Shown here: positions 41,869 to 50,606 of the stretch, piece by piece | Position numbering within the stretch: the first letter of the stretch is position 1 | Layout: each line of letters begins with the position of its first letter | Assembly (NCBI GenBank): GCA_046756245.1 | Contig: JBHHVZ010000007.1 | Location: 1-54,777, forward strand | Reading direction: 5' to 3' | From: G021776435 sp046756245 | Lineage (GTDB): Bacteria; Pseudomonadota; Alphaproteobacteria; Caulobacterales; Parvularculaceae | DNA length: 54,777 bases | Program-made: the position numbers and the translations under genes | The notes under the pieces: generated by a model | What the model saw: the letters and a program-made list of their open reading frames with translations, nothing else | Told to the model about the DNA's origin: nothing | The model's database searches: none

Positions 41869-43101
41869 ATGAACAAGACAGCAATGATTGCGCTGACGGC
41901 GGCGAGCGCGGTGATAAGCGGTGCGGCGGCGGCCGACGAATCGGGGATCAAGATTTCAAAATGGGATGCGGCGCCCGTCTTCACCGGCGACGGCTGGGAA
42001 TTCAAGATCGGCGGCCGCGTCCAGTTCGACTATTCCAACGTTGACACGGACGTCTCCGGCGCCGACTGGAGCGCGACCGAACTACGCCGGCTGCGTCTCG
42101 GCGTGTCGGGCAAATTCGGCGACAATCTGAAATACAAGGTCGAACTTAACACCGACAGCAGCGAAGATGTGAATCTGGAAGACGGCTATCTCGACTGGAA
42201 GCCGACCGGCGGTCACTGGAGCGTCAAGGCCGGTCAGTTCAAAACGCCGAATTCGCTCGACGAGCAGACCTCGTCGCGCTTCATCTCCGTTCTGGAGCGC
42301 GCGGCCTTCACCGACGCTTTTCAATTCAACAGACGGCTTGGCGTCGCCCTCCATACGAGCGGCGACAAATATACGTTTATGGCCGGCGTTTTCGGAGACA
42401 ACGTCAATGAAGACGCAGCGACGGAAGGTTTTGCGCTGGCGGCGCGAGCGACGATGACGCCGATCAAGACCGAGACCCAGCTTGTGCATGTGGGCGCATC
42501 GGTTCGCTATCGCGACGCCGGCGACGATCAGGGCGATTTTCGCTACCGTCAGAGGCCGGTTTCGCATATTCCCGGACGTATTCTCAGCACCGGCGCGATC
42601 GCCGATTCTGATGTCTTCGTCGGCGCCGAAGCGGCGGGGATCTTCTCCCGGTTCTGGACGGCCGGCGAATATGGCGCGACGTTCGCCGACTGCAGCGCCG
42701 CGGCGGCCTGCGCCGACGACCCGGATTTCGACGGCGGCTACGGCGAAGTCGGCGTCTTTTTCGGCGGCGTCAGGACCTACAAGAGCGGCAAGTTCAACCG
42801 CCCCAGAGTCGACCATCCGGTGACAGAGGGCGGCGCCGGGGCGCTGGCGCTCGTCGCGCGTTATGACGCAATCAGCCTCAACGACAGCGCCGTCAATGGC
42901 GGCAGTTATGACTCTTACATCCTTGGCGCCGACTGGTGGGCGACGAAATACACGCGGCTCAGTCTCAATCTCTTCAAGGTCGACGCCGATCTGGGCGCTT
43001 CCGCGTCCGGGCTTGATCCGAATTTCGCCGCCCTCGTCGCAGCGAACGCGCCGAAGGAAGACGTCAAGGGCGCCATCGTGCGCGCCCAGTTCGATTTTTA
43101 G
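41869..43101 (+). CDS. Phosphate-selective porin O/P family (OprO/OprP-like)
   Basis: From ATG 41869 the protein has 410 residues with a signal peptide ending in SGAAAADE. The barrel shows family motifs WEFKIGGRVQFDY, RRLRLGVSGKFG, YKVELNTD and VKAGQFKTPNSLDEQTS, and it ends in an aromatic residue (VRAQFDF). It should form an outer-membrane channel for phosphate or polyphosphate. An in-frame start at 41716 is rejected because the Pho box lies inside that extension. pstS follows after 38 bp, so the porin heads the operon. Confidence 0.9.
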   Translation: MNKTAMIALTAASAVISGAAAADESGIKISKWDAAPVFTGDGWEFKIGGRVQFDYSNVDTDVSGADWSATELRRLRLGVSGKFGDNLKYKVELNTDSSEDVNLEDGYLDWKPTGGHWSVKAGQFKTPNSLDEQTSSRFISVLERAAFTDAFQFNRRLGVALHTSGDKYTFMAGVFGDNVNEDAATEGFALAARATMTPIKTETQLVHVGASVRYRDAGDDQGDFRYRQRPVSHIPGRILSTGAIADSDVFVGAEAAGIFSRFWTAGEYGATFADCSAAAACADDPDFDGGYGEVGVFFGGVRTYKSGKFNRPRVDHPVTEGGAGALALVARYDAISLNDSAVNGGSYDSYILGADWWATKYTRLSLNLFKVDADLGASASGLDPNFAALVAANAPKEDVKGAIVRAQFDF

Positions 43102-43139
43102 ATTTCGCGAACAACGTAAATCAAACGGGAAGCAGAAAG

Positions 43140-44213
43140 ATGAACGTCAAAACACTCACAGCAAGCCTGGCCGGAACGCTCCTGGCGTTCGGATGCGGGG
43201 AAGACGCGCCAGGCGTGAGCGCGCCGGCGCCGGCGGCTTTGGCCGCGGATGAAATTCGCATCGTCGGATCCTCGACGGTCTATCCGTTTTCGACAAAGGT
43301 TGCGCAGGAATACAAGAACAAGACCGGGCGCAATGTCGTTGTTGAATCAACCGGCTCGGGCGGCGGACACAAGCTCTTTTGCGCCGGCGTCGGTCTGGAG
43401 CACCCGGACATCACCAACTCGTCGCGGCGCCAGAAAAAGAGCGAATTTGATCAGTGTGCAAAAAACGGCGTGACCGAAATCGTCGAGGTGAAAATCGGCT
43501 ATGACGGCATCGTCGTCGCCAACGCGTTGGAAAGCGCTGATCTCGAGCTGACGCTCAAACAACTCTATCTCGCCTTCGCAAAAGATGTTCCGACGAACGA
43601 CAGCGACTGCACGCTTCGGCCGAACCCCAATCAGACATGGGCTGACATAGATCCGAATCTCCCCGCCGCTGCGATCGAAGCCTACGGGCCTCCGCCGACG
43701 TCGGGCACGCGCGACGCCTTCGTCGAGATCGCAATGGAAGGCGGGGCGAAGGAGATCGCCTGTCTTGCAGCGCTGAGGAAAGAAAACAAGGATGAATTCA
43801 AACGCATCGCGCACACGTTGCGCGAAGACGGCAAGTGGATCGACTCTGGCGAGAATGACAATGCGATCGTTCAGACGCTCGTCAACACGCCGACCGCCGT
43901 TGGAGTTTTCGGCTACTCATTTCTCGATCAGAACATCGACAAGATTAAAGGCGCTATGATCGCCGGCGCGGAGCCGACATTTGAAAATATCGCCAGCGGC
44001 GATTACCCGATTTCACGCTCGCTTTATTTTTACGTCAAGAAAGCCCACGCCGGTCTGAAGAAGGGAATCAAGGAATACGCGCTCGAATTCATGTCTGACG
44101 AAGCGGCCGCGCCGGGCGGGTATCTGGAGGAAATCGGGCTCGTGCCGCTGGGAGATGACGAACGCGCAAATTATCGCGAGGCGATTGAAAACATGAAGCC
44201 CTACTCGCAATAG
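43140..44213 (+). CDS. pstS: Phosphate ABC transporter substrate-binding protein
   Basis: The 357-residue protein has an export signal with a cysteine in LLAFGCGED (C20), an imperfect lipobox, so it may be a lipoprotein. The binding motifs IRIVGSSTVYPFS and VESTGSGGGHKLFC, plus PPPTSGTRDAFVEIA, are typical of PstS and bind phosphate in the periplasm. It lies in the order porin-pstS-pstC-pstA-pstB-phoU. A GC-rich hairpin after it may protect or limit the upstream mRNA. Confidence 0.95.
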   Translation: MNVKTLTASLAGTLLAFGCGEDAPGVSAPAPAALAADEIRIVGSSTVYPFSTKVAQEYKNKTGRNVVVESTGSGGGHKLFCAGVGLEHPDITNSSRRQKKSEFDQCAKNGVTEIVEVKIGYDGIVVANALESADLELTLKQLYLAFAKDVPTNDSDCTLRPNPNQTWADIDPNLPAAAIEAYGPPPTSGTRDAFVEIAMEGGAKEIACLAALRKENKDEFKRIAHTLREDGKWIDSGENDNAIVQTLVNTPTAVGVFGYSFLDQNIDKIKGAMIAGAEPTFENIASGDYPISRSLYFYVKKAHAGLKKGIKEYALEFMSDEAAAPGGYLEEIGLVPLGDDERANYREAIENMKPYSQ

Positions 44214-44238
44214 GCCGGTTCTTGGGGGAGAAGACGGA

Positions 44239-44256
44239 GGCGGCGATCCGGCCGCC
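44239..44256 (+). repeat. Hairpin between pstS and pstC
   Basis: GGCGGC, loop GATCCG, GCCGCC form a 6-bp perfect GC stem in the 81-bp gap between pstS and pstC. With no T-tract it is more likely an mRNA processing or stability hairpin that keeps PstS in excess over the permease than a full terminator. Confidence 0.5.
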
Positions 44257-44294
44257 CCTTAGGCCGTTTTGAAAAAGAAAGTGCGAGACGCGTT

Positions 44295-45509
44295 TTGACG
44301 ACTATCGACGCCTATATTCTTCTTTTGGGACTCCTGGCGATCGCCGGCGGCTTTGTGTTCGGGCGCGTGCTCGCTGTCGCGCGGATCGCCGGGCTGGGCG
44401 TCAAAGCGCACTCATTGCCGAACTATCATGGCTTTTTCACGGCCTGGCTGATCGGGGCGCCGATGGCGTTCCTGCTGGCGCTACGATTCATCGCGTCGGA
44501 CTGGATTAATGATGCTCTTCTTGCGGTTTTGGCGTCGGCGATTGCGTTCACAGGATTCGTCGCCGGCAATTACCTGATCGGCCCTGCGTTTCGGGCGCGC
44601 AATCACGTCGAAAATTTTATCCGCGGCGCGCTGCTTCTGTTTTCCGGCATCGCCATCCTGACGACATTCGGAATTGTACTCTCGCTTTTATTCGAGAGCC
44701 TGCGGTTTTTCGATACGGTTCCGTTCCTTGATTTCCTGACGGGGTTGCAATGGTCGCCGCAAACAGCCTTGCGTGCGGACCAGGCCGGCCAATCCGGCGC
44801 ATTCGGCGCCGTCCCGGTTTTTGTCGGCACTTTTTTGATCATGGCCGTCGCGATGCTTGTCGCCGGGCCGATCGGTCTGATGATCGCCATCTATTTATCC
44901 GAGTACGCCGGCAAGAAAACCCGTGCGCTGGTGAAACCGGCGATCGAAATTCTCGCCGGCGTGCCGACTGTCGTGTACGGCTTTTTCGCCCTGCTGACAG
45001 TGGGGCCGGCCATCCGCGGCTTCGCCGAATCCCTCGGATTGACTGTTCCGACCCAGAGCGCGATCGCAGCCGGAACTGTTATGGGGGTCATGATCATTCC
45101 GTTCATTTCGTCCTTGTCGGATGACGTCATCAACGCTGTGCCCCAGTCTTTGCGGGATGGCTCTTACGCGCTTGGGGCGACGAAATCCGAAACAGTCGGG
45201 AACGTGCTGCTCGCAAGCGCGCTGCCGGGGATCATCGGGGCGTTTCTTCTGGCGGTCAGCCGCGCCATCGGCGAGACCATGATCGTCGTCATGGCGGCGG
45301 GCCGCGCAGCCAACCTGACAGGAAATCCGTTCGAAGCCGTCACGACCGTGACGGTGCAGATCGTCGCGCTGCTGACGGGCGATCAGGAATTCGACAGCCC
45401 GAAAACGCTCGCCGCCTTCGCACTCGGTCTGGCGCTCTTCGTCGTGACGCTTCTGTTGAATGTTTTCGCGCTTGCGATCGTCCGGAAATATCGGGAAAGG
45501 TACGAATAG
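44295..45509 (+). CDS. pstC: Phosphate ABC transporter permease
   Basis: The 404-residue inner-membrane protein is longer than E. coli PstC (319), with extra N-terminal helices common in alphaproteobacteria. The permease core has AVAMLVAGPIGLMIAIYLSEYA and the EAA-type loop DGSYALGATKSETVGNVLLASALPGIIGAF, which contacts the ATPase. The start is a TTG at 44295. pstA begins at the base after its stop. Confidence 0.94.
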   Translation: MTTIDAYILLLGLLAIAGGFVFGRVLAVARIAGLGVKAHSLPNYHGFFTAWLIGAPMAFLLALRFIASDWINDALLAVLASAIAFTGFVAGNYLIGPAFRARNHVENFIRGALLLFSGIAILTTFGIVLSLLFESLRFFDTVPFLDFLTGLQWSPQTALRADQAGQSGAFGAVPVFVGTFLIMAVAMLVAGPIGLMIAIYLSEYAGKKTRALVKPAIEILAGVPTVVYGFFALLTVGPAIRGFAESLGLTVPTQSAIAAGTVMGVMIIPFISSLSDDVINAVPQSLRDGSYALGATKSETVGNVLLASALPGIIGAFLLAVSRAIGETMIVVMAAGRAANLTGNPFEAVTTVTVQIVALLTGDQEFDSPKTLAAFALGLALFVVTLLLNVFALAIVRKYRERYE

Positions 45510-46817
45510 ATGCAGGACCTCCCTCAAGCGAACGCCTCTATTCATCAGTCAGCTTTTGCGCGCGACAGACTCAAAAAGCGCAAGGCGCGCGAAATCCGTT
45601 TTCGGCTTGTCGGATTGATTGCGATCGTCGCCGCCGTGGCGGCGCTGTGCTGGCTTGTGATCAGTCTGGTCGGAACCGGCTACACCGCCTTTTACCAGCA
45701 TTTCATGACGATCAAAGTCGATCTCGCCGCCGACATTCTTGACCCGGACGGGGCGCGCGATCCTGAATCATTGCGTCGCGCGAACTACCGGAAGATCATT
45801 CAGCAGGCGCTCTATGACCGGTTTCCGGACGTGACAGGCAGGCGGGATAAACGCGAACTGTTCCAGATCATTTCAGCGTCCGGCGCGACGAATTATGTGC
45901 GCCAGAAGGTCTATAACGATCCATCGCTCGTCGGCCGAACAATCGAAATCACCGTTCCGACCTCGGATGACGTCGACCAGCTTCTTAAGGGCCATATAGA
46001 TCGCGGCGTTCCTGAAAAGCTGCGGCGGATTTCCGACCGGCAAATCGCCTGGATCGACGCTTTGAAAGAAAGCGGAGAGGTTAAGCCGAAATTCAACACG
46101 ATATTTTTTACGGCGACCGACAGTCGAGATCCGGAACTGGCCGGCATCGCCAGCGCCGTCGTCGGTTCGGTTATGGCGATAATCGTTGCGTTCGTGCTCG
46201 CGGCGCCGATCGGCGTTGGCGCGGCGATTTATCTCGACGAGTTTGCGCCGAAAAACAGCGTGACTGATTTTATCGAGATCAACATCAACAATCTCGCCGC
46301 CGTGCCGTCGATCGTATTCGGGCTGCTCGGTCTTGCGGTGTTGCTGAATTTTTTCGGCATGCCCCGTTCGGCGCCGCTTGTAGGCGGCATCGTGCTGGCG
46401 CTGATGACGTTTCCCACGATCATCATTACGACCCGCGCCTCGCTGCGCGCCGTTCCGCCCTCGATCCGCAACGGCGCGCTGTCGGTTGGAGCCTCGCATA
46501 TGCAGGCGGTTTTTCACCATAAGCTGCCGTTGGCCATGCCGGGGATTCTCACCGGCGCCATCATTGGCATGGCGCGGGCGCTCGGGGAAACGGCGCCGCT
46601 ATTGATGATCGGAATGGTCGCGTTCGTCACCGAAATTCCATCCTCGATCGCCGCGCCGGCGTCGACGCTGCCAGTACAGATTTTCCTGTGGTCGGACAGC
46701 GCTGAGCGCGCCTGGGCGGAGCGCGCTTCGGCGGCGATCCTCGTGCTGCTGGTGGTTCTTATCGCGATGAACGCCGTGGCGATCATCCTTCGAAGCAGAC
46801 TTGAACGCAGGTGGTGA
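45510..46817 (+). CDS. pstA: Phosphate ABC transporter permease
   Basis: The 435-residue permease carries a large periplasmic insertion (about residues 55-200) between the first and second helices, seen in other alphaproteobacterial PstA proteins. The core includes APIGVGAAIYLDEFAPKN, NLAAVPSIVFGLLGLAVL and the EAA loop RNGALSVGASHMQAVFHHKLPLAMPGI. The ATG directly follows the pstC stop codon. It forms the membrane channel with PstC. Confidence 0.94.
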   Translation: MQDLPQANASIHQSAFARDRLKKRKAREIRFRLVGLIAIVAAVAALCWLVISLVGTGYTAFYQHFMTIKVDLAADILDPDGARDPESLRRANYRKIIQQALYDRFPDVTGRRDKRELFQIISASGATNYVRQKVYNDPSLVGRTIEITVPTSDDVDQLLKGHIDRGVPEKLRRISDRQIAWIDALKESGEVKPKFNTIFFTATDSRDPELAGIASAVVGSVMAIIVAFVLAAPIGVGAAIYLDEFAPKNSVTDFIEININNLAAVPSIVFGLLGLAVLLNFFGMPRSAPLVGGIVLALMTFPTIIITTRASLRAVPPSIRNGALSVGASHMQAVFHHKLPLAMPGILTGAIIGMARALGETAPLLMIGMVAFVTEIPSSIAAPASTLPVQIFLWSDSAERAWAERASAAILVLLVVLIAMNAVAIILRSRLERRW

Positions 46818-46822
46818 GACCG

Positions 46823-47677
46823 ATGTTGTCGAGTCAGGGACTTATTAAGAGAATTCAAAAGGCGCCGTTTCAGGGAAACGTTATTCAAATGCCGACTAAA
46901 AAAGCCGAAACGAGCCCGCGCGCAAACAAGTTTCACTGCCGCGACGTACGGGTGTTTTACGGAAGCCTGGAAGCCCTGCACGGGATCGATATGGAAATTC
47001 CCGATTCGGGCGTGACCGCGCTTATCGGCCCGTCGGGATGCGGCAAGTCGTCGTTCCTGCGCGTTTTCAACCGAATGAACGACACTATCGACGGCGCGCG
47101 CGTGACCGGCGAAGTCCTGATGGACGGCGTTGATATTTACAGCCGCGCGATTGATCCGGTTTTGTTGCGCGCGCGGGTCGGCATGGTGTTTCAAAAACCG
47201 AACCCGTTTCCAAAATCAATCTATGACAATATCGCCTACGGTCCGCGCATTCACGGCCTTGCTTCGTCCAAAAGCGAACTCGACGGGATTGTCGAAACCA
47301 GCCTTAAAAGGGCGGCGCTGTGGGATGAGGTCAAGGACCGGCTGAAGGATCCCGGCACCGGGCTTTCCGGCGGCCAGCAGCAGCGGCTGGTCATAGCGCG
47401 GGCGATCGCCGTCAATCCGGAAGTTATTCTGATGGACGAGCCGGCCTCGGCGCTCGATCCGATCGCGACAGCGAAGCTGGAGGAATTGATCGGCGAACTG
47501 AAACAAAAATATTGTATCGTGATCGTCACCCATTCAATGGCGCAGGCGGCGCGTGTTTCCGACAAGACGGCGTTTTTCCACCTTGGCGATCTTGTCGAGT
47601 ACGATGATACGGAGACAATTTTCACCAATCCGAAAGACAAGCGGACGCAGGACTATATTACCGGGCGCACGGGCTGA
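46823..47677 (+). CDS. pstB: Phosphate ABC transporter ATP-binding protein
   Basis: From ATG 46823 this has 284 residues; a GTG at 46811 overlapping pstA is also in frame. It has Walker A LIGPSGCGKSSFLRVFNRMND, the Q-loop MVFQKPNPFPKSIYDNIAYG, signature LSGGQQQRL and Walker B ILMDEPASALDP, all typical of PstB. A 40-residue N-terminal extension precedes the ABC fold. It powers phosphate uptake and takes part in phosphate signalling. Confidence 0.96.
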   Translation: MLSSQGLIKRIQKAPFQGNVIQMPTKKAETSPRANKFHCRDVRVFYGSLEALHGIDMEIPDSGVTALIGPSGCGKSSFLRVFNRMNDTIDGARVTGEVLMDGVDIYSRAIDPVLLRARVGMVFQKPNPFPKSIYDNIAYGPRIHGLASSKSELDGIVETSLKRAALWDEVKDRLKDPGTGLSGGQQQRLVIARAIAVNPEVILMDEPASALDPIATAKLEELIGELKQKYCIVIVTHSMAQAARVSDKTAFFHLGDLVEYDDTETIFTNPKDKRTQDYITGRTG

Positions 47678-47705
47678 TCGGCGGACGTAAAGAAAGCGAC
47701 ATCGC

Positions 47706-48428
47706 ATGAACGAACATATCGTATCGTCGTTTAACGAAGTGATGGGGAAGTTAAACGAAGAACTGCTGCGGATGGGCCGGCTTGTCCGCGATCAACTCGA
47801 CTCGTCTATCAAGGCGCTGCTGACGCGCGATGAAGACCTGGCGCGCCGCGTGCGAAAAAACGACAAGCAGGTCGACGCCATAAACGATGATATCGAAGAG
47901 CGCGTCATGCATATTTTGGCGCTGCGCCATCCTTTCGCGGTCGATTTACGCGATACGATCGCCGCCATGAAAATCGCGCGCGAATTGGAGCGCATCGGAG
48001 ACCTCGCCAGAAATATCGCCAAGCGCAGCGGCGTCATCATCGAGCATGAAGAAGTCGCCGGGATGGCGGGGATCGAGAAGATGGGCGCGGTGGCGCTGAA
48101 AATCGTCGAGGACGTGATGCGCGCATACGAAGAACGCGACGTCGACGCCGCGCTCGCCGTCCGCAACGCCGACGAGGAAATCGACGATTACTGCAACAAG
48201 GTCTTTATCGAGGTGCTGTCGGACATGATGGTCGATAGAGAGAACATCAACGCATGCAGCCAGATGACGTTCATTGCAAAGAATCTGGAGCGGGTCGGCG
48301 ACCACGCCACTAACATCGCCGAGTCGATCCATTTCGTTCTAACCGGCGAGAAGATCGACGAGCGTCGTCCGAAAAAAGACAAGACGAGCACGATGATCGT
48401 TCAAAATCCCGGCGATGAAGGGGATTGA
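47706..48428 (+). CDS. phoU: Phosphate signalling regulator PhoU
   Basis: The 240-residue all-helical protein has two PhoU repeats with metal-binding E/D-rich motifs (LRDTIAAMKIARELERIGDLARNIAKR and TFIAKNLERVGDHATNIAESIHFVLTGE). PhoU links the Pst transporter to the PhoR-PhoB two-component system and represses the Pho regulon when phosphate is ample. It is the last gene of the Pho operon here; phoR and phoB are not in the window. Confidence 0.95.
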   Translation: MNEHIVSSFNEVMGKLNEELLRMGRLVRDQLDSSIKALLTRDEDLARRVRKNDKQVDAINDDIEERVMHILALRHPFAVDLRDTIAAMKIARELERIGDLARNIAKRSGVIIEHEEVAGMAGIEKMGAVALKIVEDVMRAYEERDVDAALAVRNADEEIDDYCNKVFIEVLSDMMVDRENINACSQMTFIAKNLERVGDHATNIAESIHFVLTGEKIDERRPKKDKTSTMIVQNPGDEGD

Positions 48429-48755
48429 TATCTTCGGGGCCGAGTCGAAAAGCTGGTGAAATGTTCGGCCTTATATGACGCAGCGCTGACCGCGACTCAT
48501 AGGTCCAGGGAAAATCCGTATATTTCAATGTCGACCTTTAAATTGACTCTCAGATTATCAGCGAAAGCCTGGCGCCCGTCCGCCGCAGCCGATGGCGGGC
48601 GAAAAAGGGAATAAACACAATGTGTTAGGGCGAAAAGCGTGGCGCCTGACAACTTTTTGGCGAAATATCGCTTGTCTAATAACATTTCTGCGATCTTTAC
48701 ATTTTGTTAGCCATATGTAACTTTTTCGCATCAATCATTTTTAATGGGGGAGTTA
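48429..48755. other. 327-bp intergenic region after phoU
   Basis: This AT-rich spacer contains copy C of the 95-nt element (48480-48574) and a 13-base palindrome AACACA-A-TGTGTT (48614-48626) that could be an operator. The leader of the VPLPA-CTERM gene follows, with GGGGGAG just before its start. No gene is seen. Confidence 0.65.
48480..48574 (+). repeat. 95-nt intergenic element, copy C
   Basis: The most diverged copy. The left end keeps GCTGACCGCGACTCATAGGTCC, and the right end ATCAGCGAAAGCCTGGCG replaces the perfect arms of A and B. TTTCAATGTCGACC starts at 48523, again 34 bases before the right repeat. By eye its right 45 bases differ from copy B at about ten positions. It starts 52 bases after phoU. 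Confidence 0.8.
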
Positions 48756-49778
48756 ATGGAAATCTCGAGAAAGCTCGCCGTCATGGCGGCTGCAGGGTTG
48801 GCTCTTTTTGGAGCGCACTCGGCTTTCGCCGCCGATATAATCAGCAATGGCACGATTATGGTTGGCGTCGACGATCTCGGCCAGCTCAATCCGACATCGG
48901 TTCTGGGCCCCGCATCGCCGGTGACGGGCACGACTGTCGTCGGGCTGCGCTTCGTGCCGACCGGAAACGAATCGACGTCGCATGGCTGTCTCTGCGAGGG
49001 CTGGGGCGTCGGAATCGCCGATACGGGCGTTTCCGGCTTCGCCAACAACTCCTCCGGCACGGCTAACCTTACGCCCATTTCCTTCGTCTCGGACGGCGTC
49101 ACGGCGACCTCGGTGGTCGAACTGACATCGGGCGAATTGCGGGTCACGCATGCGTTCGCGCCGGCGGCCGAAACGCCCAATCTCTATCGGGTGACGGTGA
49201 CGATCGAAAATATTTCGGGCGCGCCCATCGCCGACCTTCGTTACACCCGCACGTTCGACTGGGATGTCGAGCCGTCGACATTCGACGAATTCGTCACCCA
49301 TGCCGGCGTCGCCACGACTCCCTCGGTGCTTCTGGCGATCGATAACGGCTTTGTCAGTTCGGATCCGTTTGCGGGGCGCGCACCGCTGCTTGCGGGCGGC
49401 ACGGGCGATTTCGTCGATCTCGGCCCGTCCGACCACGGCTCGAATTTCGATTTCAGCTTCGGCGCGCTTGCCGCGGGCGAGAGCTTCACCTTCGACATCT
49501 TCTATGGCGCGGCCGCCACTGAGGCTGCGGCGCTGGCGGCGCTCGGCGCCGTCGCGGCCGAACTGTTCTCGCTCGGCCAGTGCTCGTCAGACGCTGCGGG
49601 AACCGGCGCGACCTTTGGCGGCGCCACATGCAACACCTTTATCTTTGGCTTTGCCGGCGTCGGCGGCGAAGTGATCGTTCCGTCGGGAGTTATTCCGCTT
49701 CCCGCGGCGCTGCCGATGTTCCTGACCGGACTTGGCGGCGTCGCCTGGCTTCGCCGCCGTAAGCGCGCGCTGGCCTAG
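48756..49778 (+). CDS. VPLPA-CTERM sorting domain protein
   Basis: The 340-residue exported protein has a signal peptide ending in SAFAAD and a beta-rich Gly/Ser/Thr body. The C-terminal sorting tail has VIPLPAALP, a hydrophobic helix (MFLTGLGGVAWL) and RRRKRALA. This VPLPA-CTERM tail marks proteins processed by exosortase/rhombosortase-like systems and placed at the cell surface or in the matrix. No sorting enzyme is in the window. ATG 48744 is an in-frame alternative start. The body has no recognised domain. Confidence 0.85.
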   Translation: MEISRKLAVMAAAGLALFGAHSAFAADIISNGTIMVGVDDLGQLNPTSVLGPASPVTGTTVVGLRFVPTGNESTSHGCLCEGWGVGIADTGVSGFANNSSGTANLTPISFVSDGVTATSVVELTSGELRVTHAFAPAAETPNLYRVTVTIENISGAPIADLRYTRTFDWDVEPSTFDEFVTHAGVATTPSVLLAIDNGFVSSDPFAGRAPLLAGGTGDFVDLGPSDHGSNFDFSFGALAAGESFTFDIFYGAAATEAAALAALGAVAAELFSLGQCSSDAAGTGATFGGATCNTFIFGFAGVGGEVIVPSGVIPLPAALPMFLTGLGGVAWLRRRKRALA

Positions 49779-49803
49779 ACGCAGGAAAGAAGGAACCTAT
49801 CAT

Positions 49804-49835
49804 ACGCGCGTCCTTCTAGATCGAAGGGCGCGCGT
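49804..49835. terminator. Strong hairpin after the VPLPA-CTERM gene
   Basis: ACGCGCGTCCTTC pairs with GAAGGGCGCGCGT around the loop TAGATC, a 13-bp stem with one T-G pair. It lies 25 bases after the stop codon. No T-tract follows, so it may be a stability or processing hairpin or a weak terminator. Confidence 0.55.
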
Positions 49836-49891
49836 CGTTGCGACTCGACGAAGACAGAACAGCGCTAAGCCGCAAAGGGGCTCGTTATCAC

Positions 49892-50434
49892 ATGCGTAAT
49901 CCATTTCAATTTCTGCCGACGATCTTGTGTGGCGTTGGCGTTGCGCTTTCGCTGGCCGCCGCCGAAGAACCCGCCGCCGAAACCGGCGAGGACGGCCCTG
50001 TTTTCGGTGCGTGGAAAATCCATTGCGAGTCCGTTGTGAGTTGTCAGGCGTATGTGAATCTCGCAGAGGTCGATACAAACCAGCTCGCCCTTACGGCGTC
50101 CTTTCATTTCGTCAAAGGCGCGAGCGGACCGACCGGCGTGATCACCCTGCCGCTCGGCGTCGCGCTGAAGCCGGGCGTAAGAATTCGCACGGAGTCTGAA
50201 GCCGAACCCATAAAGCTGGAGCCGGAAGTTTGCTATCCCGACGGCTGCCGCGTCGTCCTCAATCCGACAGACGAGCAACTAGCGATCCTCAGCGACGTTG
50301 AAAAATTCAGCGTCGTCTTTTTCGCTTATGGAAACAAAGGCCGTTCGCGCTCGATCGACGTGCCGACGGACGGGCTTGACGAGGCGCTCGACTATCTGGC
50401 CAAACAGATCGCGCTGGAAGAAGAGTCTCAGTAG
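49892..50434 (+). CDS. Invasion-associated locus B (IalB) family protein
   Basis: The protein has 180 residues from ATG 49892, with AAAGGGG upstream. A signal peptide is followed by FGAWKIHCE, a cysteine pair (CES..SC), a second pair (VCYPDGCRV) and FVKGASGP, matching the IalB fold, in which disulfides stabilise a periplasmic beta sandwich. The family name comes from Bartonella, but most members are in non-pathogens and have no known function. An 18-bp-stem terminator follows. Confidence 0.85.
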   Translation: MRNPFQFLPTILCGVGVALSLAAAEEPAAETGEDGPVFGAWKIHCESVVSCQAYVNLAEVDTNQLALTASFHFVKGASGPTGVITLPLGVALKPGVRIRTESEAEPIKLEPEVCYPDGCRVVLNPTDEQLAILSDVEKFSVVFFAYGNKGRSRSIDVPTDGLDEALDYLAKQIALEEESQ

Positions 50435-50497
50435 GAAAAACGCGCGATCAAGCACTTCGCCGTTCTTCAAAATCGGGATGCGGCAGGCCGATCCGGG

Positions 50498-50552
50498 CTA
50501 GAGCATGTTCTCCGAAATGCGAGTCGGAGAACATGCTCTAGGTTTTTGTTTT
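50498..50552 (+). terminator. Intrinsic terminator with 18-bp perfect stem
   Basis: CTAGAGCATGTTCTCCGA (50498-50515) and its exact reverse complement (50524-50541) surround an 8-base loop and are followed by GTTTTTGTTTT. It lies 64 bases after the IalB stop. It is also the left half of a mosaic repeat that runs to 50602. Confidence 0.8.
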
Positions 50553-50602
50553 GTCGCGCATTATATCCGAAAACCGGTTCCCACTTTTCGGAATGCGCTC
50601 TA
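50498..50602. repeat. Alphaproteobacterial mosaic palindromic repeat
   Basis: The element is bounded by CTAGAGCAT and ATGCGCTCTAG. Inside are the 18-bp hairpin and a second hairpin, TCCGAAAA (50566-50573) with TTTTCGGA (50585-50592), whose loop reads CCGGTTCCCAC. I recall very similar sequences (AAAACCGGTTCCCACTTTT) scattered through rhizobial and related genomes, so this is probably a known repeat type. Confidence 0.7.
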
Positions 50603-50606
50603 GGCG

